A stretch of 64,000 nt of DNA from Leishmania infantum JPCM5 (GCF_000002875.2 NC_009405.2:635756-699755), one strand, 5' to 3'. Shown: positions 39,436-51,630, counted from the first letter of the stretch. The notes: generated from the sequence alone by a model not told the origin. Made by a program: numbers and translations.

Positions 39436-42320
39436 CTCTCCCGCTCCTCTTTATGTAGCCATGTGGCTAAGAGATCACACATAGACAGAAAGAGAAGGTA
39501 TGCGCGCGAGAGAGTGCAGGCCGAGCACACGACAACGATGCAAATATGAGCCGATGAGTCGCCCACGCGCCCACAGAGCGCACTTCCGAAAAAAAAAAAG
39601 GTGCGTGTGTGTGCACGGTGCACGAGTCGGAGCAGCAGTTCCGCTCACGTGAGGCAGAGCTAGCTTGACAGGGGGAGGCAGAGAGGGATGGAGAAGAGGT
39701 CAGCGAGGGAGAATGAGAGAACACGCAGGGGGGGTAAGGGGCTACAGACGCAGCAAGTGCCACAACGCCCAGATGGGCGATTGACCGCCGTCCCGTCCAG
39801 AACGCATGCAAGGGCAGCTACAGAGCGAAAACAGAAAGGCAGCGTTGGAACCGTTCGAATGTGTGGAGTGGGAGGGAGGGGGGAGGGTAGCGGAGAGGGG
39901 AAGAGGGAGACTAAAGCAAACCCAAAGCAGCTCACGCGAAGGGGGCGGGTGTGCGCATTACTTGTAGCAAGCAACCTCCCCCTCGCGTCCGCGCATCAGC
40001 ATTGCCGGTAGCTACGTCGTGCTCATCTCCCAAAAGACGCCTCCCTCATTAACCAGAGCACGCGACTTCGCAAGAGCGGTCGTGTTTCCATTTCTTTCGC
40101 TTGTGGCTTTCGTTGATCACTGGTGTTCGCGGGTGCTTCCTCGCGCACTCCATCCGTGAGAAAGGCGAACGCATCGCGTCAGTGCGCTCCGAGCTGGCGC
40201 ACACCCCGCGCAAACGTACCGAGCATGAGGCACTGCGTTCGAAAGGCAGAAAGGATTTGGAGATGTAACGCACGTCGCACCACTCGCTCTCCCGCTCCGC
40301 CTCTCGCCCTCTCACGCGTGCCGTGTCCCTGCGTCCGCGCACACACACAAGTGCCGTGTCGCAACTTCGACGGTGCCGAGGCATGTCTGTGCACCTTTTA
40401 TGGGAGACAGAGAATAGAGAACCACCAACCACACCTCTGAGAGAGGCAAGAGGAAGTCGACGGAGAATGTGATGGAAAGGAAGGCAGACGCACGCCATCG
40501 CTTCCCCAACGGGAAAGCGGAAGAGACACGCATGGGGAAAGGGAGGCCGGGGGAGGGGGCAACAACTCGGTTGCTAGAGGCAGGGGGTTGGGTGGCGCGT
40601 GCAGAGAGGAGGAAAAGAATAACGCGAGGACGGGTTTGTCGCCAAGCGTTTCCTTCGATCGTCTTCCCTCTTCCGCTCCCTCTGCGCTGGCGTCCGACGC
40701 ATGCACAGAAGCCACCTACTTGCGCTCCTACCCTCCGCTGTGTCTGCCTCTTTCCCACATTACGCCAAGGCGCGGCCTCTCCTGTCCCTCTCCGCAGGCA
40801 TACGCACACTGCCACGCATCCCTCACGCCGCCGCGCACACAAGCAGCAACAGACGCACACACACACTTACACACCTAGGACGCGCAATGCACTCGCGTTG
40901 TCCCTCACCCGTTCCGCCATGCTGCTGTTTTTGCCCACGCTCATCGAGCGGCTTTGTGTCCGCCCCCGCCCCTTCCACACACACACACTCGCACAGCACA
41001 CACCACCACAGCGTCCACCTGTCCCCGCCTCCTTCCCCACTCTCTCCGCTGCGACGAGGAGAAGAGCATCAGTTTTTCGTTGTTTCGCGTGTTCTGGTTT
41101 GCGGGGCCTATGCGGCCAGCGTGTGTGTGGCGTGTCTGAGAAGAGAGCTGGCGGCTGTGGTGTTTTCGTTCACTTGCGCCGCGCCAGCGGGGAGCGGGGG
41201 CGGGAGAGGACAGCGGGCTCAAGAGGAGGATGCGCCGTTGCATAGGAAAAACGAGAAGATGGATTCAACACTACGGGGAGGAGAGGGGAGGGAAAGGAGG
41301 GGGTGGATACCAGAGAACAAGTCTCTCCCTCTCACGCACGCGTGCGTTTCAGTGGTGGGTAGCGTAACCATGGCACACAAGAAACAGTCGATGAGCGCGC
41401 ACGCAGGCCGGCCGGCACGCACAGTGGTGGAGAGGGGCCGAGTATAGAGCCACAAGACAAACCAAAGGGCGTGGCGGCCTCCATTTTTCTCGTGTTTGCC
41501 GCCGTCGTCGCGCGGGGGGGGGGGGCGCTGCTCCACTCGCTTAGCTGCAAAGTGGGCGGCTCGAGATGACGACAGAAACATTAGGAAGGGAGGGGGAGGG
41601 GGGCTGTGCTTGTGTGTGTTTGTGCATGTGGAGAAACACAAGAGGAAAGAAAGAGGGATAAACACATCATAGAAAAGAAAAAAGAAGTTACGTGAGCCGC
41701 CACCACGCACGCACCCGCTCCCCTCTCTCCAATAATGCCGCCGTGCGCCCGTGCCCTCGTGTGCGCAGCTGTGGGTGGAGAGGAGCATACGCGAAGGCGC
41801 AGCGGTTGCAAAACGGGAGAGAAGGGGACAGTAGATATGCGGAGGCGTTGTCGCCGCTCTCGTCCGTTCACAGTCGTTTAACGCATCCGCTGCCGCCCGC
41901 ACTCGCACCTACGAGTGCATGTGAAGAAGTCCGTGTATGGGAGCCGGTACATGCACGCGGATGGGTAAAGAGGATTTCAGACTGCGTCACTGTCGCGGAC
42001 AAGAGAGACGAGTTCGAGGGAGGGTGAAGGGAGGGAGGGCAACGTGCCAACGCGAGCGACCGGCTCACGATGCAAGTACGCCCCGTTGGCAGCACAAACA
42101 CACACAAAATAAAGTAAAAGCAAGACAAGCAAAAAGGAAGGCCACCATGCCAACAAAGGGCGGGTTTGTCCCCAAGTTTCCCTTTTTATTCTGGCATGGC
42201 GCTGCGTCCTCTTCAGTAGCGCCGGCGGAGGTTCATTCGTCGCTCTTTCTCTTCACTAGTTGCCTGCACACGCAGGCAGGCACGGCTACAGCCGTGAAAA
42301 ACAATAAGACAGAAAAAGCG
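39436..42320. other. long intergenic stretch with local reversal of strand asymmetry
   Basis: A 2.9-kb stretch with no credible gene. The plus strand is purine-rich at 39.66-39.92 kb, pyrimidine-rich from about 40.1 to 41.1 kb (apart from a purine-rich block near 40.44-40.63 kb) and purine-rich again from 41.2 to 42.1 kb. It has CA microsatellites near 40335-40348, 40855-40872 and 40977-41000, and a G-run at 41515-41524. Confidence 0.5.
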
Positions 42321-44216
42321 TTACGGGCGTGAGTGGGGAGAACAGCACTTCGTCGGCTTCGACGCCCCGGGCCGCCACTCCTGCACGCGCGCAACGAACC
42401 GCGCGTACCGCACGTGAGCAAGCCCCGCAACAAGCAGCCCGCCGGCAGCAAGGCACGTCGCAACAATGAACGGCGTCTCGATGCACACTGCGCGGTTGCA
42501 CTCCTGCGACGCGCTCAGCCGCAGCTTGCGGTGCTGCATGTCGACGTACATACCGAACAGGAGCCGGTTGAACACAATCACGCAAATCACCATCACCATG
42601 AACGCCATGTTGTACAGCGTGTTGTGGAAGCTCTCGAACAGGCACGTGAAGATTAGAGCCTGCAGCGCCGCGCTGAAGCCATTCATGATGTACACAACAA
42701 TGTATGGAAGCAGAATCAGCTTGCCTGGCAGCACAAGCAGCAGCACACCACCAACGGTCGCTAGTGTCGGGCTCACGAACAGCGCAGCAGTCACCAGCAC
42801 GCGGCGGCGCCCGCTCAAGCCCTTCGTGTGTTGCACATACGCTTCGAACAGCCCGAATGCGATGCGGCCCACGCTGTTGCCCAGGCCAATGAACGCGGTG
42901 TACAGCGCAGCCGTCTGCGTGCTCCGCGGATTCCCCGTTTTCGCGATTGAAATCGTGCTCCCGTTGTACGACATTATGATCCCCATCGGGGAAACACAGA
43001 ACATGTAGAGCAGAATCAGCCACAGGTCCAGCGATTTCAAATAGTCCAGCACCGTCGAGCCCGGGTAGCGTGGGTCCTGCCACGAGTCCAACTCCGACGC
43101 CGCCCTCGCAGCGCCGCCCTCCGCGTCGCTCTCCGTCGACGCCGGCGAGTTGTTCATGCTCACAGAAGCATTGCCCCCTGTCGGCATCGCGTCCGCCACC
43201 GCTGCGCCGGCCGACGCGTCGCGCTCCGACGCAGATGCCTCGTACGACAGCGCGATCGCGCGCAGCTCGAAATCCAACGGCGCGGCTTCGTCCATCCCGC
43301 CGAGCCACCGCAGCGGCAGCAGCATCAGGAACAGGCACAGCGTCAGTACGGAGACCACAACGCCAATCGTCAACTCCACCGAGCGCGGCAAGCGGCTCAC
43401 GTACGACACAACCGGTGTCTCCACAGTGAAGAACACGATCAACGTCAGCACGACCGCGTATCCCACTATCAGGCGCCGTACAGGCACGAACTTGTACTCG
43501 TACAGCGGCTTTGTCGTGCGCAGCAGCGCAACCTCCTCGGCGCTCTTCCCGCGCAGCCGCCACCAGTTCATGTAGTACAGCGGTAGCACAATCAGCGCGC
43601 TCGCGCACACCGTCACAACGGCGATGAACGCGCACAGGAAGTAGATGAACCCGATCAAGCTGCCCTTGAACAGCGTCGTGCTCAGGCACGCAAAGATCGT
43701 GCTGCCCAGCCCCGTCATCACCTTCGCGAGGCACACGACAGGGCCGCGGTTGCGCGGGAATACCTCGAACAACGTCGAGATGTACGTCGTGTCGATCAGC
43801 CCACTCGCCAGGTTCAGGAACGCGTAGAACATGCTGATCGTCGTCACGTTGCCGGGGATCGCGCCGGAGAAGGTCTGCGCAAGGCCCACCGTCCCGATCA
43901 CGCCCGTGGCAAGGCAGATCATGAAGTTCGCGAACGGCCCGAACATTTCGAAGATCACGCTGAACGGCAGCAGAAAGAAGAAGAACACAAGTCCTACAGT
44001 GCTCACTGTCGAGAGGTCGCCGGCGGACAGCTCAAACTGGTCGCGGAGCTGCGTCGTGTACAGGTCGAACGTGTAAGGCAACGATACGCAGATCCCGCAG
44101 AACAGCCCGCACACAAGGATGGTGAATCGGTTCATCTCGTTAACCGGATGCAACCCCTTCTCGCGGCGCGCGTGCAGGTACTGCACCTGCGAGAACCAGT
44201 CCGACAGCTGCATCAT
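42321..44216 (-). CDS. nodulin-like / major facilitator superfamily transporter, paralogue 1
   Basis: The product is 631 aa with about 12 hydrophobic segments in two halves. The N-terminal half shows the nodulin-like MFS pattern: FTILVCGLFCGICVSLPYTF with DLYTTQLRDQFEL and STVGLVFFFF, then GLIDTTYISTLFEVFPRNRGP and CLAKVMTGLGSTIFA. A long hydrophilic central loop (about 330-385, Ala/Ser/Asp-rich) precedes DPRYPGSTVLDYLKSLDLW and the second half (GNSVGRIAFGLFEAYVQH). The N-terminus EKGLHPVNEMNRF is shared with paralogue 2 at 49636. The substrate is unknown. Two adjacent ATG codons (44216 and 44213) are possible starts. The two genes are 5.4 kb apart with a DIRE-like element between. Confidence 0.88.
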   Translation of the reverse strand: MMQLSDWFSQVQYLHARREKGLHPVNEMNRFTILVCGLFCGICVSLPYTFDLYTTQLRDQFELSAGDLSTVSTVGLVFFFFLLPFSVIFEMFGPFANFMICLATGVIGTVGLAQTFSGAIPGNVTTISMFYAFLNLASGLIDTTYISTLFEVFPRNRGPVVCLAKVMTGLGSTIFACLSTTLFKGSLIGFIYFLCAFIAVVTVCASALIVLPLYYMNWWRLRGKSAEEVALLRTTKPLYEYKFVPVRRLIVGYAVVLTLIVFFTVETPVVSYVSRLPRSVELTIGVVVSVLTLCLFLMLLPLRWLGGMDEAAPLDFELRAIALSYEASASERDASAGAAVADAMPTGGNASVSMNNSPASTESDAEGGAARAASELDSWQDPRYPGSTVLDYLKSLDLWLILLYMFCVSPMGIIMSYNGSTISIAKTGNPRSTQTAALYTAFIGLGNSVGRIAFGLFEAYVQHTKGLSGRRRVLVTAALFVSPTLATVGGVLLLVLPGKLILLPYIVVYIMNGFSAALQALIFTCLFESFHNTLYNMAFMVMVICVIVFNRLLFGMYVDMQHRKLRLSASQECNRAVCIETPFIVATCLAAGGLLVAGLAHVRYARFVARVQEWRPGASKPTKCCSPHSRP

Positions 44217-47065
44217 CTCGTCAGCTCGCGGGCGGAGAAGAGGAGAAAGGATGATATGGGAGAGAACGTGAGGATATGGAGAGAGGCGCGGAGAGGTGTC
44301 GGTCGTTTGCGTATACGAGAAAACGAAAAGACGAGAAAAAGAGGAATGAGATGCTTACCATGTGTGTGTGTGTGTGCGTATGGAGAAGTGGTTGTAGCGG
44401 TATCGGAAAGAGAGCGGCAGTAGTAGTGGTGGTCGTTCGATGGTTGGCGGTGCGGCGTGTGGCGTTGCAGAGTGGAGGGGGGCGAGACGAGATCGGTCAA
44501 GTGAGGCAGAGGGAGAGGATCATGGACGAAAGGGTGGCGGCACTAACGCCATAGCAGGCAGCAGATACGCGCCGGCTCCACGCGCACCCAAGCCAATAGC
44601 GGGAGAGACACACAGGCGACCCATAGGGGGAAGGGGGCGCGCATCATGCAACAAGCGCACACGCACGGTGCTGCTCCGCAGTTGTGTCGTGAAGTGTTGG
44701 TGAGCAGCCTCTGTGCTCCGGAGTAAGGAGAGTAGTCTTTTCATTTTGATTTTTACGGTTCTGCGTTCTTTACTGTTACGTTTGCGTGTGCTTGTATAAA
44801 TATAGAGCAGCTTCCTGCGGCACATAGGCGGATTTCTTCCCGAGGGACGCTCCTACCGACTTGTCACGGAGGCGACGAGCTAGTCGGTGTCTGCATATGT
44901 AGGCCCACTTGTCGGCGTCTGCTGCCACGTTGTGCCAGTTTGCCAATCCCTTCCGCCATCTCACTCTTCACCTTTCACGCAGAGCTGTACACAGAAGCTC
45001 ATGGCTATTCAAATGCTCACTCTGCGTCAGGCGTGGAGTGGAGGAGACGACAACAAGAAGAGCGAGTGCGAGAGGCAGCGGGACGAAAACAGTGAAGAAG
45101 GCGCGACCTGCTGCGGCAACAAGATCACAGCGTAGAGGGTCAGGAGGCGGCTTCTTCAAGCGTGTCTAGGATTGAAAAGAAATGGACACACGCACACACT
45201 GGAGGGAAGAGAAGAAGAGGGGGTGACGCGTAACTAAATGTGCTAAATAGAGAGAGCTCATTGAATATCGACCAAAAGACATACAGAAAATATTCGAAGA
45301 GGACTGCGGTACCTCTACGCTGGACATTCACAACGCCAAGAGAGAGCTACATACACACACGCGCACGCCACAAAACACGCGTTGCAGCAACCAACACCGA
45401 AACTAAAAAAAAAACAGAAAGAAAACAAGGGAGCGCGTGAAGGAATCACTTAAGAGAGAGCACACCGTCACGCGCACACACACGTCATCACGAAGCGCCG
45501 AGGGAGGGAAGAAGCGAAAACTAAAAAAAAAAGAACAAGCACACGCGTGTTTGTCTGCACTCCTTTTTTTGCTTGTTTTTTTTTCTTTCGTGGAGGTGCA
45601 GCGGTGGGATGAGCAGCGTCGCCTTATCGTACGTAAAACAAAGGATGAGCGATTCGGTGGGGAAGGCTTGTCTGCCTTTGACTGTCTGTGTGGGTCTGTG
45701 TGTGTGTGTGTGTGTTGGGGTGCAGACATGTATGAAGGCATATACGGCGTAAACGCTCGCAAGCACATCTGCCTCCTCTGTGGTTTGCATGTAGAGATAG
45801 ATTTGATGTTTAAACGTGACGTTGTAGGCGATTGGACATTAGCGGCAGTGATGGTGGTGTTGACAGGGTGGAGAGAGCTTGGTGCACTCGTGCATGCACA
45901 CATTCATCACACTTACGCAGTGATGCATCCCACCACAACAAATACGCACACACAAAAAAAGTAACAAGGCGCGCGTACATAAAACGTCATCCTCTCCCAT
46001 CACACCCGACATCTGCGGTGAAACAGCAACCCATATACAAGAGCGCGCAGGGAGAGCGAGAAAGACATGGAAGAGGCGGTGAGCGGTGAGTCGGTCGAGG
46101 CGTGCGTTCAAGAGAGTGGGCAGGAGAGAGATGGACAAAGAAAACGGGGCTTCGTCCCTCACCATTGCTGCTGGTCGTTGCCCCTCAAACACACACACGC
46201 ACTCACAACCGAAAAAAAAGAAAATGAAAGACCACGGCAGAAACCACCTCGAACACGCTCACACACGCACGTGTACGCACACAAAGGCAAACGTAAAGAA
46301 AACAATTTTGTATTTTTCAGCGACGCAGAAGCGTGCGCTCACAGGCGCGCAAATGGACGCGGGGGAGGGGAGGGGAGGACGGAGGAGGAAGGGGGAAGGG
46401 GGAAGAGACAAGCAGAAGAAACGAGAACGAATGCATATGTGTGCGTGCGTCAGGCCAAACACACACACGCACAGACACCCATCTATACATATATATGGGG
46501 GGGGTGAATAACACACACCGCAAAGAGCGAAGTGGACCGAAAAGCCTAAGCCGGAAAAAAGGAAGGTGTGCGGGAAAGCCCAAAGTCAGTAAAAAAAAAA
46601 GAAATAGACGCCTACGTGACCTCAAGCATGCACAGCAGTGGGGCGATGGAAGCCAAGGAGGGATCGTGAAAGCACATGCGCGTCTGCGCCTGCCTTCCTC
46701 TGCCCCGCACTTCTCTCCCGTCGCTTCCACACACCTTGAGCAACAGAAAGAAAGGAGGGGAGGCGATGCACCTCGTCCCCTTGGTTTCTTGTAGGAATAT
46801 GCGGAGAAGGCGGTGAGCACAAACAAACCCTACAGCACCAGCTCGAAGCGCACCGCAGCACGTCCAACGCTGAGGATCACACTTCGAGGCCTGAGCCAAA
46901 GTGGGTGTGGCATAGTTGAAGTCGCGAGCGCGGGAAAAAGGAGACGGCACTACGCCGACATAGAGACCAGCACGTGAACACGTACTCCCGTACCGTTGCC
47001 GTCCTCTTCTCTTTCTCTGATACCCCCCCGTGCGAGGAGGGGATACACGTCCGCTTCTTCTGCGA
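44217..47065. other. intergenic, no gene seen
   Basis: A 2.8-kb stretch of low complexity with (GT)n near 44362-44378 and 45697-45716, A-runs near 45402-45418 and 46590-46600, and GA-rich tracts. It includes the leader of MFS paralogue 1, which is GA-rich on plus and so pyrimidine-rich on minus. Confidence 0.55.
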
Positions 47066-48645
47066 GTCCGTTCTACAGACGAGCACGTCCGCAACAGATA
47101 TACGCGCATACACCACTACAGCTCACCTACCTCTGCTGCACGGCGGCCACATCCTCGCCGTCTAGGACGGGCCGTCTGCTGTCGAATCGGGCTATGCGGC
47201 TAGCGGGCTCTTCGTGTCCTTCCCTTCTTCGGATACGCGCTGCACCATCGGCGCATCACACACCTACATGAACCACATGCCCTGATCCGAGCGGGCCGCA
47301 CCCAGGGTCCTGCGCGAGGGCGGAAGCAGTGGGGCGCCCATCGTGCGGGTAGCAGTGGCTGGCTCACGTGCATGCCGGATGAGCTCAGCGAGGAGGCCGG
47401 CCAGCCGCAGGTCCGGGCCCTCTCCGACCCGGCACCCTGCCTGTGTGCCGTGCTTCGCCCTCAGTCGCTTCAAGCCCCGGCATTCCACAATATCGTACAG
47501 TCACTCTCCGCCTTGCAGCATGGATAGCTCTCCACGGTGGAACCCGGGATGCTCACGTCAGACTTCCGGCATCTGTGCCGCATCAGCCCACACGGTCGGA
47601 TGGAGGGGGTGGCGCGCATGTTTCGGCACACATGCACTGCGGGGGCTCACTCGTATGGATCTCGTCGCACCTCTTCCGTCCATCACTCGTGCCCCGCTGG
47701 CCTCCCGACGCCTTGCTTGGATCTCATGCGCCGTGCCGGCTGCGGCCGGCAGCGCGTGCGCACAGTGCTCGCATTCTCGCATCGTGGGGCCTGTTCCAGG
47801 AGGACCTTGGCCACTGGTGGGTTCGCCGACCTCCATCTTCCATGTCTGACCGTGTCACGGAGGGAGGGCGTGTCTGGATGGCTTGCCCGCGTGTGCCGCG
47901 ACAGGTGGGGACGCTGCCATGAGTCCGTGGAGGCATGGAGCACACCGCCCTCTCCTGAGCCCGCATGCCTCTGACAGGAGCGGGTGTGTCAAGGGGAAGG
48001 GGCCCGTGCATACGCATGCGCCTCCGCACAAGGAGCTCATCGCCTGTCCTCCTGAGGAGGCAGCCACACACACCTGACAGGGGAAGCCCATCCAGCGCGA
48101 CCGAGGTGTGCGTCAAGCGTCGTGCGATTCGCGAGTCTCGCGTGGCATATCGGGCACAGCGCCGGGCCGGAAGCCCTCATAGCATAAACACGGGCAGGGG
48201 GAGGGGTACCACAACGTTAGCGGAGCAGTGGGCAGCACACCGTCTGCACACCATCGTGTTGCTGCCACTCGCCAACCGCTGCGGGAATCCAAAGTACGGC
48301 CAGATGTCCGTGTGGCACTGGGCGAGGATGGCCGCCTGTCGTCTCGTGAGCTCGGCACCCTTGCTCCCCTGGCGTGGGACGGCTGCAGCCAAGTCGCGTT
48401 TGTCGTCGCGTGCCGCATCGCGCACCGCGGTGTTTGGGGGGGGGGGTATATCGGCCTCTGGCGTCTGAGGCCGGTGATCGAGTCTGTCATCCGTGCAGCT
48501 GGCATCGGCTTCCCTGAAACTACCGACACTGCCACCTCCCCGGCGTCGTTGATGTGTTCCACTCTCCCCAAAGCGACCACAGACAGACAGACACGAGACG
48601 TGCACGCGACGGGCCCGCAGCGCGCGTGCACGTGTTGAATCACAG
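47066..48645 (-). mobile_element. degenerate ingi/L1Tc-clade retroposon (DIRE-like), copy 2
   Basis: Nearly identical to 11496-13077 and in the same orientation, 35.57 kb away; the only large length difference is in one G-run. It has the same RNase H-tail and zinc-finger fragments in shifted frames. The left and right flanks differ completely from copy 1, so the shared boundary is sharp on both sides. It is located between the two MFS paralogues. Confidence 0.6.
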
Positions 48646-49635
48646 GCCCAAGCAAACCCCTGACCAACACCAAAAAAAAGAAGAGTCCCGCTGAGATGGA
48701 GGGAGGAGGGAGGGCAGAGGGGAGAGGAGGGAAACAAGAGCAAAGCAAACGCACGGGAGACGACACAAAAAAACACCCGACCGCCGACACCAGAAGTCAT
48801 GAGGGAGAAGAGTGCGTGCTTGCCTGCGAGGCCGTCGACTGTGCTAGAGAGATGTGCGGTGTCTGGATCTCGCTGTCTGTAACGCTACCTCAAACCGTCA
48901 TTTGCGTCTCTGTGTGTGTGTGTGTGCATACGCGCTTCACTGAGTGCGTGTAGGCATCCTCCACACCGTCTCCCCGTGTGGGTGCGATCCGTAGGTAGAA
49001 GAGATCAAGGAAGAGGACGAGCAGAGAACAAGCGCCAGTGTCAGAGGGAGAGGGGCAAAGAGGTAGAGCGAGACGCGAGTCGAGTGGCGTTGAAGATGAA
49101 TGAGCCCCAGGACAGAAAACAGGGGCAAGCAACTCGCACCTCGTCACGCACACACACACACACACACACACATGCAAACACACAAAATAGAAGCAGGCAA
49201 CAAAAAAAAAGCCGGGTTGCAACGCGGAAGTGGGGGTTGGGGGAGTTGCGAGCGAAGGGGGCGCGTGCGCGAGAAAGAGAGAGGGCCTGTGCAGAAAAAC
49301 AGCGCGCTTCGCGCGCGGATGAGGCAGCACAAGCAGTGACGAGGGATGCAACACACAGCACATACATGATGAGTGGCAGTCAGCGCTGACAAGGAAAGAG
49401 AAAGGTGTAATGGAAGGGAGAACAGGGCAACACGGAACAAGTCACAATACCCGGCAAGCATCTCCGTCAGCCTCTCGCCCCGCCATACCACTCGCGCTTC
49501 CTCTCCCCTCACGCCCCTTGCCCTTCCCTCACCGCTTCCACTGCCTCAAACTGCACCCAGATCGGCACACTAGCTGTGCAGAGCGAAAAGCAAGATTCCT
49601 TTGAGTACCCCGCCGACGCTTCCACGCTTCCTTCG
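48646..49635. other. intergenic, 3' flank of MFS paralogue 2
   Basis: No gene is seen. It contains (GT)n near 48908-48926, (CA)n at 49150-49172 and an A-run near 49202-49210. Confidence 0.55.
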
Positions 49636-51630
49636 CTATTCTTCAAGGACGAGACCCTTCGCATTCGCGTCCTCTGTCGCACATGGTTTCGCTTCCTCTA
49701 TGGGAGCAGTTCCTGCCGTCGGCTCTGATCCTTCGGCGCCTGGAGCTCGCATGCGCTCTCGCGTGCCCCTCACAAAGGCGGCGTAGCGGAAGTGGATCGC
49801 CAGGGCGACAAGGACGCCGAAGAACGCGAGCACCGTGGATACGATAATCGGCGTCCTCACACAAGACTTGACGTTGCACTCGCGGTCCATCGGGATGTGG
49901 AGCCTCCTCTGCTCCCTGTCGATGGTCCGGCCGAACATGCCAAGGTTGAAGGAGATGATGGAGCACATCTGCACGAAGAAGCTGAGATTGTACAAGAAGT
50001 TGTGGTTGCTCTCGAACATGCAGGGGAAGATGAGGGCGTTGATGCCGGCAAATATGCCCTCCTCCATGTAGACGAGGATAAAGGGCAGCAGCACGGCTTT
50101 GCCCGGCAGGAAGAGCAGGAAGATGCCAGCGAGGAAGGCCATCGCCGGGGATACGGGCAGCGCCATCGACACAAGCACTTTGCGGTTCTCGGGGTCCTGG
50201 TGCTGCACGTACGCCTCGAAAAGACCAAAGGCGATACGGCCAACGCTGCTACCCACACCGAGGAAGGCTGTGTACAGTGCGGACAGCTGTGTGCTGCGCT
50301 TGTGGCCAGTCAGGGCGATGGAAATGGTGGACGAGTTGTACAAGACGATGACGCCCATGCAACCGTAGCAAATGAAGAGCAGCATGATGAGCCACACGTC
50401 GATGTTGAGGAGGTAGTCTTTGACTGTACCCTCGTAACGGGGGTCCTGGTGCGCGTACTTGTTAATGACATCCTCGCTCTGGCTGCTTGTGGCCGTGCCG
50501 ACCGTGGCGTTGCGGAAGGGCTCCAGGACTTCACCGCTGCCCTCATTGCTCGTTCGCACCTCCTGGCCAAGGTCGTCAAGCTGCACCAGGCGACCATCTT
50601 CATCGACATCCTTGGTGCGCGCGGCTTCCTCAGAGTCCTCCAGCCGTCCCAGTCCTGGATCCAGTTCGTTCATGCCGCCGAGGATGCGGAGAGGCAGCAG
50701 CATCACAACAATGGAGCACGTCAACGCCACCGTCATGATGCCAACCACAATCCTGCCGCTTCTGCTGACGTTCGGCACGTATGCAAGGACCGGCGCCTCA
50801 GTCGTGAAAAAAACGAGCAGCAACAGCACCACAGCGTAGCCGACGATCAGGCGCGGCATCGGAACGAACTTGCGCTCGTAGTAGGTGACCGTGGCCTTCA
50901 GAACGGCGATCTGCTCCGGCGTCTTGCCCTGACGGCGCCACCAGTTCACGATGTACGGTGGCAATACAATGACAAAGCTGGACCAGATGCACACGACGAT
51001 GACAAACGCCGTAATAAAGTAGATGAAGCCGTCGATGTTGTCCTCGAAGAAGGTGCTGCTCATTGCGGCGAACACAGAGCTGCCCAGTCCGGTCATCACC
51101 TTCGCGAGGCACACGATTGGGCCGCGGTTGCGCGGAAAAACCTCAACGAGTGTCGACACATAGCACATATCGATCAGCCCGCTCGCTGTATTGAGGAAGG
51201 CGTAGAAAACCGTGATGGTGGCGGTGTTGCCAGTAATCTGGCCGCGGAAGACGCCAGCAAGGCCGATGCCGCCGATAGCGGTGGCAGTGACGCATATCCA
51301 GAAGATGGAAAAGGGGCCGAACGGCTGGAAGATAAAGGTGTAGGGGATCGTAGAGTAGCAGAAAACGAGGCCCACGGTGCTGATGATGGTCAGGTCGCTC
51401 AAGGTCAGCTTGAACTGGCTGCGAAACTGGGTGGTAAAGAGGTCGAAAGCGTACGTCAGCGAGGCGCACACGCTGCAGAAGAAGCAGCAGACAAAGAGGT
51501 GGAAGCGGCGGAGCTCAGAGACTGGGTGAAGTCCTTTCTCCTTGCGCTGCTGCAACTCACGCGTCTGCGAGAAGATGGGCTTTCCCAACTTCTTCAGCCC
51601 GCTCACAAGTGATGCGCCACACGAAGGCAT
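49636..51630 (-). CDS. nodulin-like / major facilitator superfamily transporter, paralogue 2
   Basis: The product is 664 aa from the ATG at 51630 (MPSCGASLVSGLKKLGK); an upstream in-frame GTG is not used. About 12 transmembrane segments are visible. Blocks shared with paralogue 1 are EKGLHPVSELRRF, STVGLVFCYSTIPY, GLIDMCYVSTLVEVFPRNRGP, CLAKVMTGLGSSVFA, DPRYEGTVKDYLLNIDVWLI, GSSVGRIAFGLFEAYVQH and, near the end, DREQRRLHIPMDRECNVKSC. The central loop is acidic (EDSEEAARTKDVDEDGRL) and unrelated in detail to that of paralogue 1, and the C-terminal tail differs. The pair is an old tandem duplication now separated by a retroposon. The substrate is unknown. Confidence 0.88.
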   Translation of the reverse strand: MPSCGASLVSGLKKLGKPIFSQTRELQQRKEKGLHPVSELRRFHLFVCCFFCSVCASLTYAFDLFTTQFRSQFKLTLSDLTIISTVGLVFCYSTIPYTFIFQPFGPFSIFWICVTATAIGGIGLAGVFRGQITGNTATITVFYAFLNTASGLIDMCYVSTLVEVFPRNRGPIVCLAKVMTGLGSSVFAAMSSTFFEDNIDGFIYFITAFVIVVCIWSSFVIVLPPYIVNWWRRQGKTPEQIAVLKATVTYYERKFVPMPRLIVGYAVVLLLLVFFTTEAPVLAYVPNVSRSGRIVVGIMTVALTCSIVVMLLPLRILGGMNELDPGLGRLEDSEEAARTKDVDEDGRLVQLDDLGQEVRTSNEGSGEVLEPFRNATVGTATSSQSEDVINKYAHQDPRYEGTVKDYLLNIDVWLIMLLFICYGCMGVIVLYNSSTISIALTGHKRSTQLSALYTAFLGVGSSVGRIAFGLFEAYVQHQDPENRKVLVSMALPVSPAMAFLAGIFLLFLPGKAVLLPFILVYMEEGIFAGINALIFPCMFESNHNFLYNLSFFVQMCSIISFNLGMFGRTIDREQRRLHIPMDRECNVKSCVRTPIIVSTVLAFFGVLVALAIHFRYAAFVRGTRERMRAPGAEGSEPTAGTAPIEEAKPCATEDANAKGLVLEE

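Noticed and set aside
40469..41245. 258-codon plus-strand frame in the 40-41 kb spacer
   Set aside because: Low-complexity, His/Thr/Pro/Arg-rich from microsatellites; no codon bias of a real gene.
49792..51612. 606-codon plus-strand frame antisense to MFS paralogue 2
   Set aside because: Hydrophilic mirror translation of a transporter gene; a shadow.
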